Shown here one piece after another: positions 1 through 7,668 of a stretch of 45,532 bases of DNA. Source of the DNA: Bacillota bacterium (GTDB lineage: Bacteria; Bacillota; Sulfobacillia; Sulfobacillales; JAIMBI01); assembly GCA_021820465.1 (NCBI GenBank), contig JAKADP010000012.1, forward strand, positions 1-45,532, written 5' to 3'. The notes below the pieces were generated by a model. The model worked only from the letters and a program-made list of their open reading frames with translations. It had not been told where the DNA came from and searched no databases. The number at the start of each line of letters is the position of its first letter. Positions within the stretch are counted from its first letter, which is position 1. The position numbers and the translations under genes are program-made.

Positions 1-330
1 GCGGGGCGTGCTGGGGTCCGTCGGCTCGGCCGCGGCCGGGCGCTCCGCTTCGTGAGCGGCCGGGGCGGGGGGCGCGGGCGCCGGAGCGCTGGCGCCCGCC
101 TCCAGGCTGCCCAATTTGTCGCCTGGCTTGACGACGGAGCCCGCCTCCTGGTCGATGGACGCCAGCACGCCGCTGTCGTCCGCCGCCACCTCCAGGTTGA
201 CTTTGTCCGTTTCCAGTTCCAGCACCGGCTCCCCGGCCTTCACCGGGTCCCCGACTTTTTTGAGCCAGGATCCTACGGTGGCTTCCACTAGGGACTCGCC
301 TAGCGGCGGCACTACGATGTCAATGGCCAT
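1..330 (-). CDS. sucB: Dihydrolipoamide succinyltransferase (E2 of 2-oxoglutarate dehydrogenase), N-terminal part
   Basis: This is the first 110 codons of the E2 core of the 2-oxoglutarate dehydrogenase complex, which moves the succinyl group from E1 to CoA in the TCA cycle. The visible part is one biotinyl/lipoyl domain opening with a PPLGESLVEATV segment. The lipoyl lysine sits in an ETDKVNLEV motif at about residue 43, as usual for E2o. An Ala/Pro-rich linker follows from about residue 78. The E3-binding and catalytic domains lie beyond the left edge of the window. The ATG at 328-330 has an AAGGGAGG ribosome binding site and overlaps the end of the upstream E1 gene by 11 bases, so translation is probably coupled. 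E2p (pyruvate) is less likely given the E1 partner. Confidence 0.93.
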   Translation of the reverse strand, partial: MAIDIVVPPLGESLVEATVGSWLKKVGDPVKAGEPVLELETDKVNLEVAADDSGVLASIDQEAGSVVKPGDKLGSLEAGASAPAPAPPAPAAHEAERPAAAEPTDPSTPR

Positions 331-3214
331 GACGGCCTCCCTTCGCCTGAGACGCGGCTCGCGGCGCGTCGTCTGCCAACGCGAGCGCTTCGCGAAGAAT
401 GCGCCGCTGTTCGGCTTGATGCATGTCGGGGTCGCCCTCGGCCGGACTGGAGCGTGCCGGCCGGCCGATGTATGAAATCGACCGGCTGCCCACGAGCTCC
501 TGCAGCCGCGGCCGGGCGTACCACCATGCCCCCATGTTTTCCGGCTCCTCCTGGACCCAGGCGACGGGCACGGTGTCCGGGACGCCGCGGAGAGCCTGGC
601 GGAGCGCGGCGCCCGGCCACGGATACAGATCCTCCAGCGCCAGCACCAGCACGCCGTCTGCGTGGGCGTTCTGCACGGCCGCCATCAGGTCGGTCGTCAC
701 CTTGCCCGTCGCCAGCACCACCGCGCGGGTCCGCTTCGGCGTCACTTTGGCCAGCACGGGCTGGTAGCCCCCGGTGGTCAAGTCCTCGAGGCTTGAGCCC
801 GCCACCGGATTGCGCAGCAGGCTCTTGGGAGTCATGACCACCAGCGGCCGCGGAGCCGCTGCGGCACTCAGCGCCTGGCGCCGCAGCAGATGAAAGTACT
901 GCGCGGCGGTGGTGGGATACGCCACCGTCCAGTTTTCCCCCGCGGACAGCTGCAGAAATCGCTCCAGCCGCGCACTGGAATGCTCAGCCCCCTGCCCCTC
1001 GTAGGCGTGCGGCAGCAAAAGCACCAAACTGGCGGTTTGCCGCCACTTGCTTTGGCCAGCGGCGAGAAATTGGTCAAGGTGGACCTGAGCCGCGTTGACG
1101 AAGTCGCCAAATTGGGCTTCCCAGAGCGTGAGCGCCTCGGGGCGGCGCACGCTGTACCCGTACTCAAATCCCACCACTGCGGCTTCCGACAGAGGGCTGT
1201 TGTACAGCGAGAACGCCGCCCGCGCTTCTGGCAGATGCTGCAGGGGTCGGTACACGGCGCCCGTGTCGACATCGTGCCACACGCCCTGCCGGTGGCTGAA
1301 GGTGCCGCGCTCCGTGTCCTGGCCCGTCAGCCGCACCGGCACGCCGTCCGCTAAGAGGGTGGCAAAGGCCAGCCACTCGCCCAAGGCCCAGTCCACGGCG
1401 CCTGGCTTATCCAGCGCCTCACGCCAGCGATCTACGCCCCGGTCCAGCTTGGGGTACACGTGAAAGCCGTCGGGTGCGGCGAACAGATGCCCATGGATGG
1501 CTCGCAGGCGGGGCTCCGGCACCGCCGTCTCCACAGGCGGGCGTCCGGCGGCCATCACTACGGCGGGCTCGTCGCGGTCGGCCGCATCGGCCGGGGCGCC
1601 GGAGCGTGCGCGGTCATAGGCGGCCCGCACCTCCGCCGTGGCGGCCTCCATGAGCGCCGTGGCCTCGGCCGCCGTCACCACCGCGGACTGGGTCAGCCGC
1701 TCCTGCCATATTTCTCGCACGCGGGGATGCTTGGTGATGAGCTCGTAAAGTTTGGGCTGGGTGTAGACCGGGTCATCGCCCTCGTTGTGGCCATAGCGCC
1801 GGTATCCCACCAAGTCGATGAGAAAGTCGTGGTGAAACCGCTGCCGGTACGCGTGCGCCAACCGAATGGCCGCGATGCAGTCTCCGGGCTCATCGGCCGA
1901 GACATGCACCACCGGGATGTCAAATCCCTTGGCCAAGTCGCTGGCGTACCGGGTGGACCGGCCGTCGTGCGGGTCGGTGGTGAAGCCCAACGCGTTGTTG
2001 GCGATGAGGTGCAGCGTGCCCCCGGTGCTGAAGCCGGCCAGGCGCGCCAGGTTCAGCGTCTCGGCCGTCACGCCCTCCCCGGGGAAGGCCGCGTCGCCAT
2101 GCACCAATACCGCCACCGCACGGTCGGGGTGCTGCACCGGCGCTCCCGGGGCATTCACCTGCTCCTGGGCCGCCCGGGTCAAGCCTTCGACGACCGGATT
2201 GACAAACTCCAGGTGACTCGGGTTGTTGGCCAGAGTGACCCGCACGGTGGCTTGGCCGTTGCCGTTGGGAGGCAGCGTGCGCTGGCGGCCCAAATGGTAC
2301 TTTACGTCGCCCACCCACCCGGTGGACAGCGTTTCCGAGCCCTCGGTGACGCCCACGGGCGCCGCATGAAATTCCTCCAAGATGGTCCGGTATGGCTTGC
2401 CCAGGACGTGGGCCAGCACATTCAAGCGGCCGCGGTGGGCCATGCCCAGCACGACGTCTTCGGCCCCCGCTGCGGCGGCGAGCCGCACCGCTTCGTCCAG
2501 CATCGGGACCAGCATGTCGGTCCCTTCAATGGAGAAGCGCTTCTGACCCGGAAACGTCGTGTGCAGAAAGCGCTCAAACGCCTCCACCTGGATGAGGCGG
2601 TGCAGCAGGATGCGCTGCTCCGCCGGGGCGAGCGGCTGAGCATACCGGCCGGTTTCTACGGCTTCATGGAGCCAGCGGCGCTCGTCAGCGTCGTCCACGT
2701 GGCTGAATTCATAGCCCACCCGATCCATGTATATCGCGTGCAGCACGGGCCACGCCTCCGCCATGGTGCCCCCGCCGGGCAGCGGGGCATCGAGCCCCCG
2801 GTTGACGTCGTCCACGAGCACCGCGGCTTCGTCCGGCGCCAGCGCCGAGGGGCGCTCGGCGGGCGGGGTGAGGGGGTCAAAGACCGCCCGGCGATGGCCG
2901 TTGCGCCGCACGTCCAGGACTGCGCTGATGGCCGCGCCGGTGGCCGGCGACGGCCCGGCCGTGGCGGCAGGCGCGCCCGCCAGCTCGGCCGCCACGGCTG
3001 CCCCGTGCTGGTCAAACCACCGGCGGTCCTCGTCCGTCAGGGACCCCGGGTCGTCACGATACTGCTGATAGCGTTCCACCAGCCAACCCCAGTTGGCGCC
3101 GAAGCGGTCCTGGAGAGATGCCGAACCTATGTACGGAACGGGGCCGGCGTCCTTGCGTGAAGAATCCAGCGGATCCCACCTCCTAGCCCTCCTATTCTTG
3201 CGCTCTCGGCGCAC
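320..3214 (-). CDS. sucA: 2-oxoglutarate dehydrogenase E1 component
   Basis: Thiamine-diphosphate-dependent decarboxylase that starts the 2-oxoglutarate dehydrogenase complex in the cytoplasm. Counting from the GTG at 3214, the N-terminal E1o segment is near residues 36-70. A GMAHRGRLN motif is at 257-265, KYHLG at 305-309, and the ThDP/Mg core HGDAAFPGEG at 372-381 with an NN pair at 406-407. The C-terminal transketolase-like half ends in an EEPENMGAW motif. At 964 aa the length is normal for SucA/OdhA. The start is doubtful. The GTG at 3214 has no ribosome binding site, and its first 15 residues are basic and unlike the family. A perfect AGGAGG at 3179-3184 instead points to an in-frame CTG at 3167-3169. 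It overlaps sucB by 11 bases, forming an operon. Family assignment is secure; the start is not. Confidence 0.95.
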   Translation of the reverse strand: MRRERKNRRARRWDPLDSSRKDAGPVPYIGSASLQDRFGANWGWLVERYQQYRDDPGSLTDEDRRWFDQHGAAVAAELAGAPAATAGPSPATGAAISAVLDVRRNGHRRAVFDPLTPPAERPSALAPDEAAVLVDDVNRGLDAPLPGGGTMAEAWPVLHAIYMDRVGYEFSHVDDADERRWLHEAVETGRYAQPLAPAEQRILLHRLIQVEAFERFLHTTFPGQKRFSIEGTDMLVPMLDEAVRLAAAAGAEDVVLGMAHRGRLNVLAHVLGKPYRTILEEFHAAPVGVTEGSETLSTGWVGDVKYHLGRQRTLPPNGNGQATVRVTLANNPSHLEFVNPVVEGLTRAAQEQVNAPGAPVQHPDRAVAVLVHGDAAFPGEGVTAETLNLARLAGFSTGGTLHLIANNALGFTTDPHDGRSTRYASDLAKGFDIPVVHVSADEPGDCIAAIRLAHAYRQRFHHDFLIDLVGYRRYGHNEGDDPVYTQPKLYELITKHPRVREIWQERLTQSAVVTAAEATALMEAATAEVRAAYDRARSGAPADAADRDEPAVVMAAGRPPVETAVPEPRLRAIHGHLFAAPDGFHVYPKLDRGVDRWREALDKPGAVDWALGEWLAFATLLADGVPVRLTGQDTERGTFSHRQGVWHDVDTGAVYRPLQHLPEARAAFSLYNSPLSEAAVVGFEYGYSVRRPEALTLWEAQFGDFVNAAQVHLDQFLAAGQSKWRQTASLVLLLPHAYEGQGAEHSSARLERFLQLSAGENWTVAYPTTAAQYFHLLRRQALSAAAAPRPLVVMTPKSLLRNPVAGSSLEDLTTGGYQPVLAKVTPKRTRAVVLATGKVTTDLMAAVQNAHADGVLVLALEDLYPWPGAALRQALRGVPDTVPVAWVQEEPENMGAWWYARPRLQELVGSRSISYIGRPARSSPAEGDPDMHQAEQRRILREALALADDAPRAASQAKGGRHGH
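3179..3184 (-). promoter_or_regulatory. Ribosome binding site of the 2-oxoglutarate dehydrogenase E1 gene
   Basis: A perfect AGGAGG lies inside the longest E1 reading frame. The only plausible in-frame start at correct spacing (9 bases) is CTG at 3167-3169. No ATG, GTG or TTG occurs in frame nearby. This argues either for a CTG start or for a base difference at that codon. Confidence 0.5.
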
Positions 3215-3309
3215 GAGATCAACGTAGGCGGCGAGAGGGGCAGGGAATGCCCGGCACGCGTCGAATGAGGGCGGTCAGCCCGCACCGCGGAGGCAAAGGG
3301 GACAAGTCG

Positions 3310-3663
3310 GTGTCGCTGTTCGACGTGCTGGTGATGGGGCACCTGGCCGGGGACTTTCTGTTTCAGACGGCCTGGATGGCTCGCTGGAAGGCTTCCCGCT
3401 GGGATGCGCTGCTCGTGCACGCCGCGGTGTACACCGCGAGCGTCTTCCTCGCGGCCCGCTTCGACGGGGTGACTCTTGGCCTCCTCGCGGCCGCCCTGCT
3501 GCTGGTGTCGCACGCCGCGCTGGACCAGCGCCGGCTCGTGCGCTGGTGGGCGCGAACCGTGGGCGGCATCACGCGGGCGGAGGATCAGTGGCTTCTCATC
3601 GTGATTGACCAAGTGGCCCACCTGCTGATCTTAGTCGCGGTTGTCGGCCTCGCCGGCCAGTGA
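3310..3663 (+). CDS. DUF3307 family membrane protein
   Basis: Small integral membrane protein of unknown function, about 117 aa from the chosen start. The opening pattern, a hydrophobic helix with HLAGDFLFQT followed by a W-x-x-x-K stretch, is characteristic of DUF3307. Three to four hydrophobic segments are visible, with a conserved His and Asp pair in the first. A longer frame reaches ATG 3247, but its extra 21 residues are basic and non-conserved. The GTG at 3310 has a GAGGCAAAGGGG ribosome binding site and gives the usual family N-terminus. The gene diverges from the E1 gene about 100 bases away. Nothing in the neighbours indicates its role. Confidence 0.75.
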   Translation: MSLFDVLVMGHLAGDFLFQTAWMARWKASRWDALLVHAAVYTASVFLAARFDGVTLGLLAAALLLVSHAALDQRRLVRWWARTVGGITRAEDQWLLIVIDQVAHLLILVAVVGLAGQ

Positions 3664-3821
3664 TGCCGGATGCCACCTTCGTGTGATAGCGTTGGAGGAC
3701 GGGAGTGGAGCCCGAGCGAGGACGCGGCCGTGCCCGCAGATCGCGCGCGCTGGACGCGCCGACCGCGGCAGAAGCCCAGGCGTTAGTCCCTGCGGCTCGC
3801 CTCTCACCTTTGCCTCGGGAG

Positions 3822-4544
3822 ATGATGTGCGTGGCGATGCCCCAAGAACCCGAGATTCAAGTGCACGCCCACCGGCGTCGGTTTTCGACCGCCTACAAGC
3901 TCCGCATTCTGGACGAAGTGGATGGATGCACCGAGCCGGGGGCCATTGGCGCGTTGCTGCGCCGCGAAGGCTTGTACTCATCCCACCTCGCCACGTGGCG
4001 GGCCCAACGGGCGGCCGGCGTCCGCGCGGCGCTGGCGCCGCGCCCCAAGGGCGCGCCCGGGAAGCAGCCGCCCCGGACGGAAAAGGCCCGGCTCTTACGC
4101 GAAGCCGCACGGCTGCACCGGGAGTTGGCGCGGACGCGGGAGACGATCGCCCGCCAGGGAAGGGAGCTCTCTGCCTTGGCTCGCCGCTGCCGTCCGGACA
4201 AGCCGCGCGAGGTCCAGGAAATTCTTGACGCCGCGGAAGTCCTCCTCCGCGAGCGCCTTTCCATTGCGGCCACCTGCCGGGCGCTCGGGGTGCCACGGTC
4301 CACGTACTACAGCGCCCGCCGGCCGCGGCCGCATAAGCCCCGGACGCCGCCGGCGATATCGCCCGCCGCCGCTCACCGCCAAGACGTGGTGCGGGCGGCG
4401 ATCGCCAGCCCGCGGTTTGCCGGGGCGGCTCCCCGCGCGATCTTTGAAGCGCTGTCCGCCGAGGGCGCGTATGACGGCTCGCTCTCCACGTTTTATCGCA
4501 CACTCCGCCGAGAGCGGCAGACAGAGGGCGCGCTCCGCGACTAG
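3822..4544 (+). CDS. IS3-type transposase lacking its catalytic domain (insertion sequence remnant)
   Basis: About 240 aa from the ATG at 3822; an upstream extension of the frame to 3705 looks non-coding. The N-terminal third (RRRFSTAYKLRILDEVDG onward) is the HTH_Tnp/OrfA domain of IS3-family elements. A charged coiled-coil-like stretch follows. The next region, ending in a VPRSTYY motif and then FYRTLRRER, is the HTH region at the start of OrfB. The frame stops there, so the whole rve/DDE integrase domain is missing and the protein cannot transpose DNA by itself. OrfA and OrfB parts are in one frame without the usual frameshift. The stop codon falls inside a hairpin (4531-4554) just before the end of the converging MFS gene. 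I saw no terminal inverted repeats. It could be a decayed element or a retained DNA-binding protein. Confidence 0.75.
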   Translation: MMCVAMPQEPEIQVHAHRRRFSTAYKLRILDEVDGCTEPGAIGALLRREGLYSSHLATWRAQRAAGVRAALAPRPKGAPGKQPPRTEKARLLREAARLHRELARTRETIARQGRELSALARRCRPDKPREVQEILDAAEVLLRERLSIAATCRALGVPRSTYYSARRPRPHKPRTPPAISPAAAHRQDVVRAAIASPRFAGAAPRAIFEALSAEGAYDGSLSTFYRTLRRERQTEGALRD

Positions 4545-4554
4545 GCGCGGAGCG
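4531..4554. terminator. Hairpin between converging genes
   Basis: A perfect 9-bp stem (CGCTCCGCG/CGCGGAGCG) with a 6-base loop holds the transposase-remnant stop codon and lies 5 bases beyond the MFS stop. There is no T run on either side, so it may be a weak bidirectional terminator. Confidence 0.4.
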
Positions 4555-4559
4555 ACTGC

Positions 4560-6035
4560 CTAGGACGCGGCGCGCCCCGGGCGCGCATGCGCGCGCAGGA
4601 GCGGCAGCGCCAACAGGAAGGCCAGCAGGTAAAACCCGACAAACGCCCAGAACGCCGTGTTGGTGGCGTGGATGAGGGCGCCTTTTAAGGCCGGACGCAA
4701 GAGACTGGCGGTGCCCAGGTACACCTCCGACGCGATGCGGGGAGGAAGGCTCACTTCGGCCACCACCAGCGCCAGCGTCAGCGACAGCGCCATGCCCACG
4801 TTTCGAAACGTGTAAAACATGCCAGAGGCGGTGCCGGTGCGCTCGGCAGGGGCGGAGGACATCACCGCTTTGGTGAGGGCGGGCCACGCCAGCCCATTGG
4901 CGATGGACATCAGGAGCAGGGGGAACACCATGGGCAGCACCTCGAAATGGGGGCCGATGTGGCCGAGCCAAAATCCGCCCGCCGCCAGCAGCAGGACGCC
5001 CAGCGCCACGAGCCGCGCCGGGCCGTACCGGTCCGCCAGCACACCGCCCAAGGGGCCCACGACTAATTGAGGCGCGGACAGCGGCACCAGCATCAGGCCG
5101 GCGTCCAACGGCGACAAATGAGCCGCGCCCTGCAGATAGATCGTGAGCAGAAACGTGGTGGCGAAATACCCGATGGAGTAGCTGACGGTCACGCCGAGGC
5201 CCGACCGGTAGTGGGGATGCGACAGCAGACCCAGGTCAAACATGGGAGCGGGCCGGCGCTGCTCGGACCGCACGAAGAGGGCGCCCAGGACCACCGCGGC
5301 CGCAAACAGCCCGAGGGTGTTGATGCTGGACCATCCCCAGGCCTGCCCCATGGAGAGCGCCACCAAAAGGCTCGTAACGGCGAGGCCAAAGGTGATGGCG
5401 CCGGGCCAGTCGGTGGCGGCACCGCGCGACGGCACCGAGTCCCGCAGCACCCGCCAGGCGGCCACCACCCCGATGGCGGCAAACGGGATTGTGACAAAGA
5501 AGATGGACCGCCAGCCCAGCGTGGTCACCAGCACGCCGCCGGCCACCGGCCCTATGATCGATCCCGCGACCCACGAGGTGGAGTTGATGCCCAGCGCCCG
5601 CCCCAGCTGGTGAGACGGAAACGCCCGGACCAGAATCGGGGTGGCGGTGGCCAAGGCCAGCGCCGCGCCGGTGCCCTGGATGAACCGGTACACCAGAAGC
5701 CACAGGCCCGACGGGGCAATGCCGCAGAGAAACGTCGCCACGGTGAAGATGGCCAGGCCGGCCATGAAGATGCGCTTTTGCCCGATGAGCTCCGACCACC
5801 GGCCGGCCGGCAGCAGAAACACCGTGCTGGTGATGATGTACGACGTCAGCGCCCAAAGCCCCGTGGTGACGGTTGTGTGCAGCCCAGCCACCATGCGCGG
5901 CAGCCCGATGATGACGATGGTGCCGTCTAGGTTGGTCACAAACGCCACTAGGGTGACGACAGACAAAATCCACCACTTGCGGGGATCGCCGTCGGGGAGA
6001 GAATCCATTCCCGGCGCAACGGATCGAGCGTTCAT
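4560..6035 (-). CDS. MFS multidrug exporter, DHA2 (EmrB/QacA-like, 14 TM)
   Basis: A 491-aa inner-membrane proton-drug antiporter. After a short cytoplasmic N-terminus the first helix carries the NLDGTIVIIGLP pattern typical of DHA2 members (motif D1). Helices 2-3 carry the GRWSELIGQKR version of MFS motif A. Motif C is recognisable as GxxxGPVAGG in helix 5. About 14 hydrophobic segments are spread over the protein, with a short charged C-terminal tail. ATG 6035 has an AAGGGAAA ribosome binding site. It stands alone on its strand with a long non-coding region upstream, so it is probably monocistronic. Substrate cannot be read from sequence. Confidence 0.88.
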   Translation of the reverse strand: MNARSVAPGMDSLPDGDPRKWWILSVVTLVAFVTNLDGTIVIIGLPRMVAGLHTTVTTGLWALTSYIITSTVFLLPAGRWSELIGQKRIFMAGLAIFTVATFLCGIAPSGLWLLVYRFIQGTGAALALATATPILVRAFPSHQLGRALGINSTSWVAGSIIGPVAGGVLVTTLGWRSIFFVTIPFAAIGVVAAWRVLRDSVPSRGAATDWPGAITFGLAVTSLLVALSMGQAWGWSSINTLGLFAAAVVLGALFVRSEQRRPAPMFDLGLLSHPHYRSGLGVTVSYSIGYFATTFLLTIYLQGAAHLSPLDAGLMLVPLSAPQLVVGPLGGVLADRYGPARLVALGVLLLAAGGFWLGHIGPHFEVLPMVFPLLLMSIANGLAWPALTKAVMSSAPAERTGTASGMFYTFRNVGMALSLTLALVVAEVSLPPRIASEVYLGTASLLRPALKGALIHATNTAFWAFVGFYLLAFLLALPLLRAHARPGRAAS

Positions 6036-6756
6036 GGGCGTTTCCCTTCTTCACGAAAGATCAAGCGGGGTCAAGCTGGGCCGCGGGAGCGTCTCTCCCG
6101 GCCGAACCGGCCTATTGTCTCTCGCCCGTCCCCCGGCATCAAGACGCATATCTATACGATGGGTAGGGGTCAACGGACAGCCAGGGATTCTCCCCAGGTG
6201 GATGCGGCGGGTGCCATACAGGCGCTCGTGGACTGCGGTGGTGTGAGGAACAGCGCCTGGGCCCGGCGAAACTCTGGAGGCCCTCCTCGAGCGCGGCGCC
6301 GAGAAGCGGGGCAAGATTCGCTGTGCGCCCCCCGCCGCATGCCCGTCTTGCTTCATTAATGGAGAGACAATGGAGCGACGTTCAGCGACGATGCGCTGTG
6401 GCATGGGCATCGCGGAGGCGATGGCACCGGCAAGGCGGACGAGCCGCCCAGCACCACGGTGTCGCCGTCAGGACCGCAGACGGCAACGGACCACGCCACC
6501 GGATCCGACGTGTATCGACCCAGGCGAGATAGGCATCCAGCAGGAGCACTATGCAGTCCACGCCGTCCGTGGCGCCGAATCCGCAGGCGGCCGCCAGCAT
6601 GGCTTGGTGCGAGGCCCGCCGTCGGGGTGACGCCCCACTCGGCGACGTCGGCCTCCGAGCTGCTCGCGGCCAGTGTGCCAGCCTGGCCGAGGAAACGGCT
6701 CATAAGCCGCCGCAGAGGGTGTTGGAAAGCGGCCGTCAAGCGCTGTCGTCTTATTT
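6036..6756. other. Long region without an intact gene; possible decayed coding DNA
   Basis: No frame here has a ribosome binding site or recognisable domain over its length. On the minus strand between about 6380 and 6740, pieces in different frames look more protein-like than chance, including CGFGATDGVDCIVLLLDAY and SVAVCGPDGDTVVLGGSSAL. They would have to be joined by frameshifts, and I do not recognise the family. A TTGACC on the minus strand at 6168-6173 with AT-rich DNA at 6145-6157 may belong to the MFS promoter, but the spacing is poor. Confidence 0.4.
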
Positions 6757-6786
6757 ATGGACGAGACAAGACGCGAGGGCATCGTC

Positions 6787-6815
6787 TTGACACCCACGAG
6801 GGTCCAAGCGATATT
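6787..6815 (+). promoter_or_regulatory. Sigma70-type promoter of the AbrB/PIN pair
   Basis: TTGACA at 6787-6792 is a perfect -35 element. It is followed after exactly 17 bases by GATATT at 6810-6815, a 4/6 match to the -10 consensus. Transcription would begin near 6822, which makes the ATG at 6757 an unlikely start for the antitoxin gene. Confidence 0.45.
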
Positions 6816-6834
6816 GGCGGTGGAGGTGGAAGAG

Positions 6835-7167
6835 GTGGATCAGGGGCGGCGCCGCCTGGTTCTGAGGTCCGTTCGCCGGCTGGGTCGCAGAGAGGTGTCG
6901 GTTTTATCATCCCGGGGGCAACTGGTGCTGCCCAAGGCCATACGGGACGATCTGCACGCCCAGGTGGGAGATCGCGTGCAGATGACGGTGCTTGGGCGAC
7001 AGACCGTGCTCCTGCGACTGCAGAAGTCGCCCACAGTGGCCTCTTTGTACGGGGTGCTGGGAGCCAATCTCCCGGACGAGATGCGCAATCTGTCGTGGGA
7101 GGACATTCGCACACGGGCGCATCAGGCGCGGTCCTGGGGGAGCCGCGCGTCGGAACATCTTGAATAG
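6835..7167 (+). CDS. AbrB/SpoVT-fold antitoxin (VapB-like)
   Basis: Likely the DNA-binding antitoxin of a type II toxin-antitoxin pair. The central segment SSRGQLVLPKAIRDDL, followed by GDRVQMTVL, is the swapped-hairpin AbrB fold. The C-terminal 40 residues would be the toxin-neutralising tail. Start choice: ATG 6757 has no ribosome binding site and lies upstream of a good promoter, whereas GTG 6835 has GGAGG eight bases before it. GTG 6895 right at the domain is another option. The stop at 7165-7167 is 28 bases before the CTG start proposed for the PIN toxin, or overlaps a TTG at 7160. Such pairs usually repress their own promoter. The AbrB fold is clear; the partner role is inferred from position. 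Confidence 0.75.
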   Translation: MDQGRRRLVLRSVRRLGRREVSVLSSRGQLVLPKAIRDDLHAQVGDRVQMTVLGRQTVLLRLQKSPTVASLYGVLGANLPDEMRNLSWEDIRTRAHQARSWGSRASEHLE

Positions 7168-7182
7168 CCGGGCGAGCGGTGC

Positions 7183-7191
7183 GGAGGGAGG
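7183..7191 (+). promoter_or_regulatory. Ribosome binding site of the PIN toxin gene
   Basis: GGAGGGAGG lies at ideal distance (8 bases from the first GGAGG) from an in-frame CTG at 7196. No ATG, GTG or TTG is in frame between it and the conserved LWLDTN motif. Confidence 0.45.
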
Positions 7192-7195
7192 TGGC

Positions 7196-7612
7196 CTGGA
7201 GCTTTGGCTGGACACCAATGTGGTGTTCCGATTTCTCCTTGGGGATGACGATGCGCACTCGCCCGAGGCCGCGCGCCTCTTCAAACGGGCGGCGGCCGGC
7301 GAAGTCACCCTGAAGCTCTCGCTGGCGGTGGTTATGGAGTGCTGCGAGACCTTGCGGCATGTCATGAAGCTCGGCAAAGCGCCGATTGCCGAGGCGCTCT
7401 GCGGCGTGATGGCCTTAAAGGGGGTGCGCACCGAGGAGCGAGACATTTTGGAGCGCGCACTGGCCGTGTATGGGCGGCACAGTCGCGTGGACTTTGTCGA
7501 CGCCTATCTGGCCCAAGTGGCTCTCACCAAAGGACCGCCTCACGTGGCCACGTTCAACCTGCGGGACTTCAACGCCCCCGGCTTGACGGCCCGCCGGCCC
7601 GATGCCTGGTAG
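7196..7612 (+). CDS. PIN-domain ribonuclease toxin (VapC-like)
   Basis: A 138-aa probable endoribonuclease toxin partnered with the AbrB-type gene just upstream. From the CTG at 7196, the acidic Mg-binding residues of the PIN fold are all present: Asp6 in LWLDTNVV, Glu48 in VVMECC, Asp99 and Asp102 in VDFVDAYLA, and Asp124 in FNLRDF. The length is normal for the family. The strong ribosome binding site at 7183-7191 favours the CTG. TTG 7160, overlapping the antitoxin stop, is the alternative and adds a non-conserved leader. The gene looks intact. The next gene begins 57 bases later. Confidence 0.8.
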   Translation: MELWLDTNVVFRFLLGDDDAHSPEAARLFKRAAAGEVTLKLSLAVVMECCETLRHVMKLGKAPIAEALCGVMALKGVRTEERDILERALAVYGRHSRVDFVDAYLAQVALTKGPPHVATFNLRDFNAPGLTARRPDAW

Positions 7613-7668
7613 CCAGCCGGGCAGGAATTGGGGAGCCGTTCGAGAAGTCGACGGCGGGAGGTGAGCGC

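Noticed and set aside
1460-3160. Long plus-strand open frame of 566 codons
   Set aside because: It is antisense to the 2-oxoglutarate dehydrogenase E1 gene and reflects its GC-rich third positions. It has no ribosome binding site or domain.
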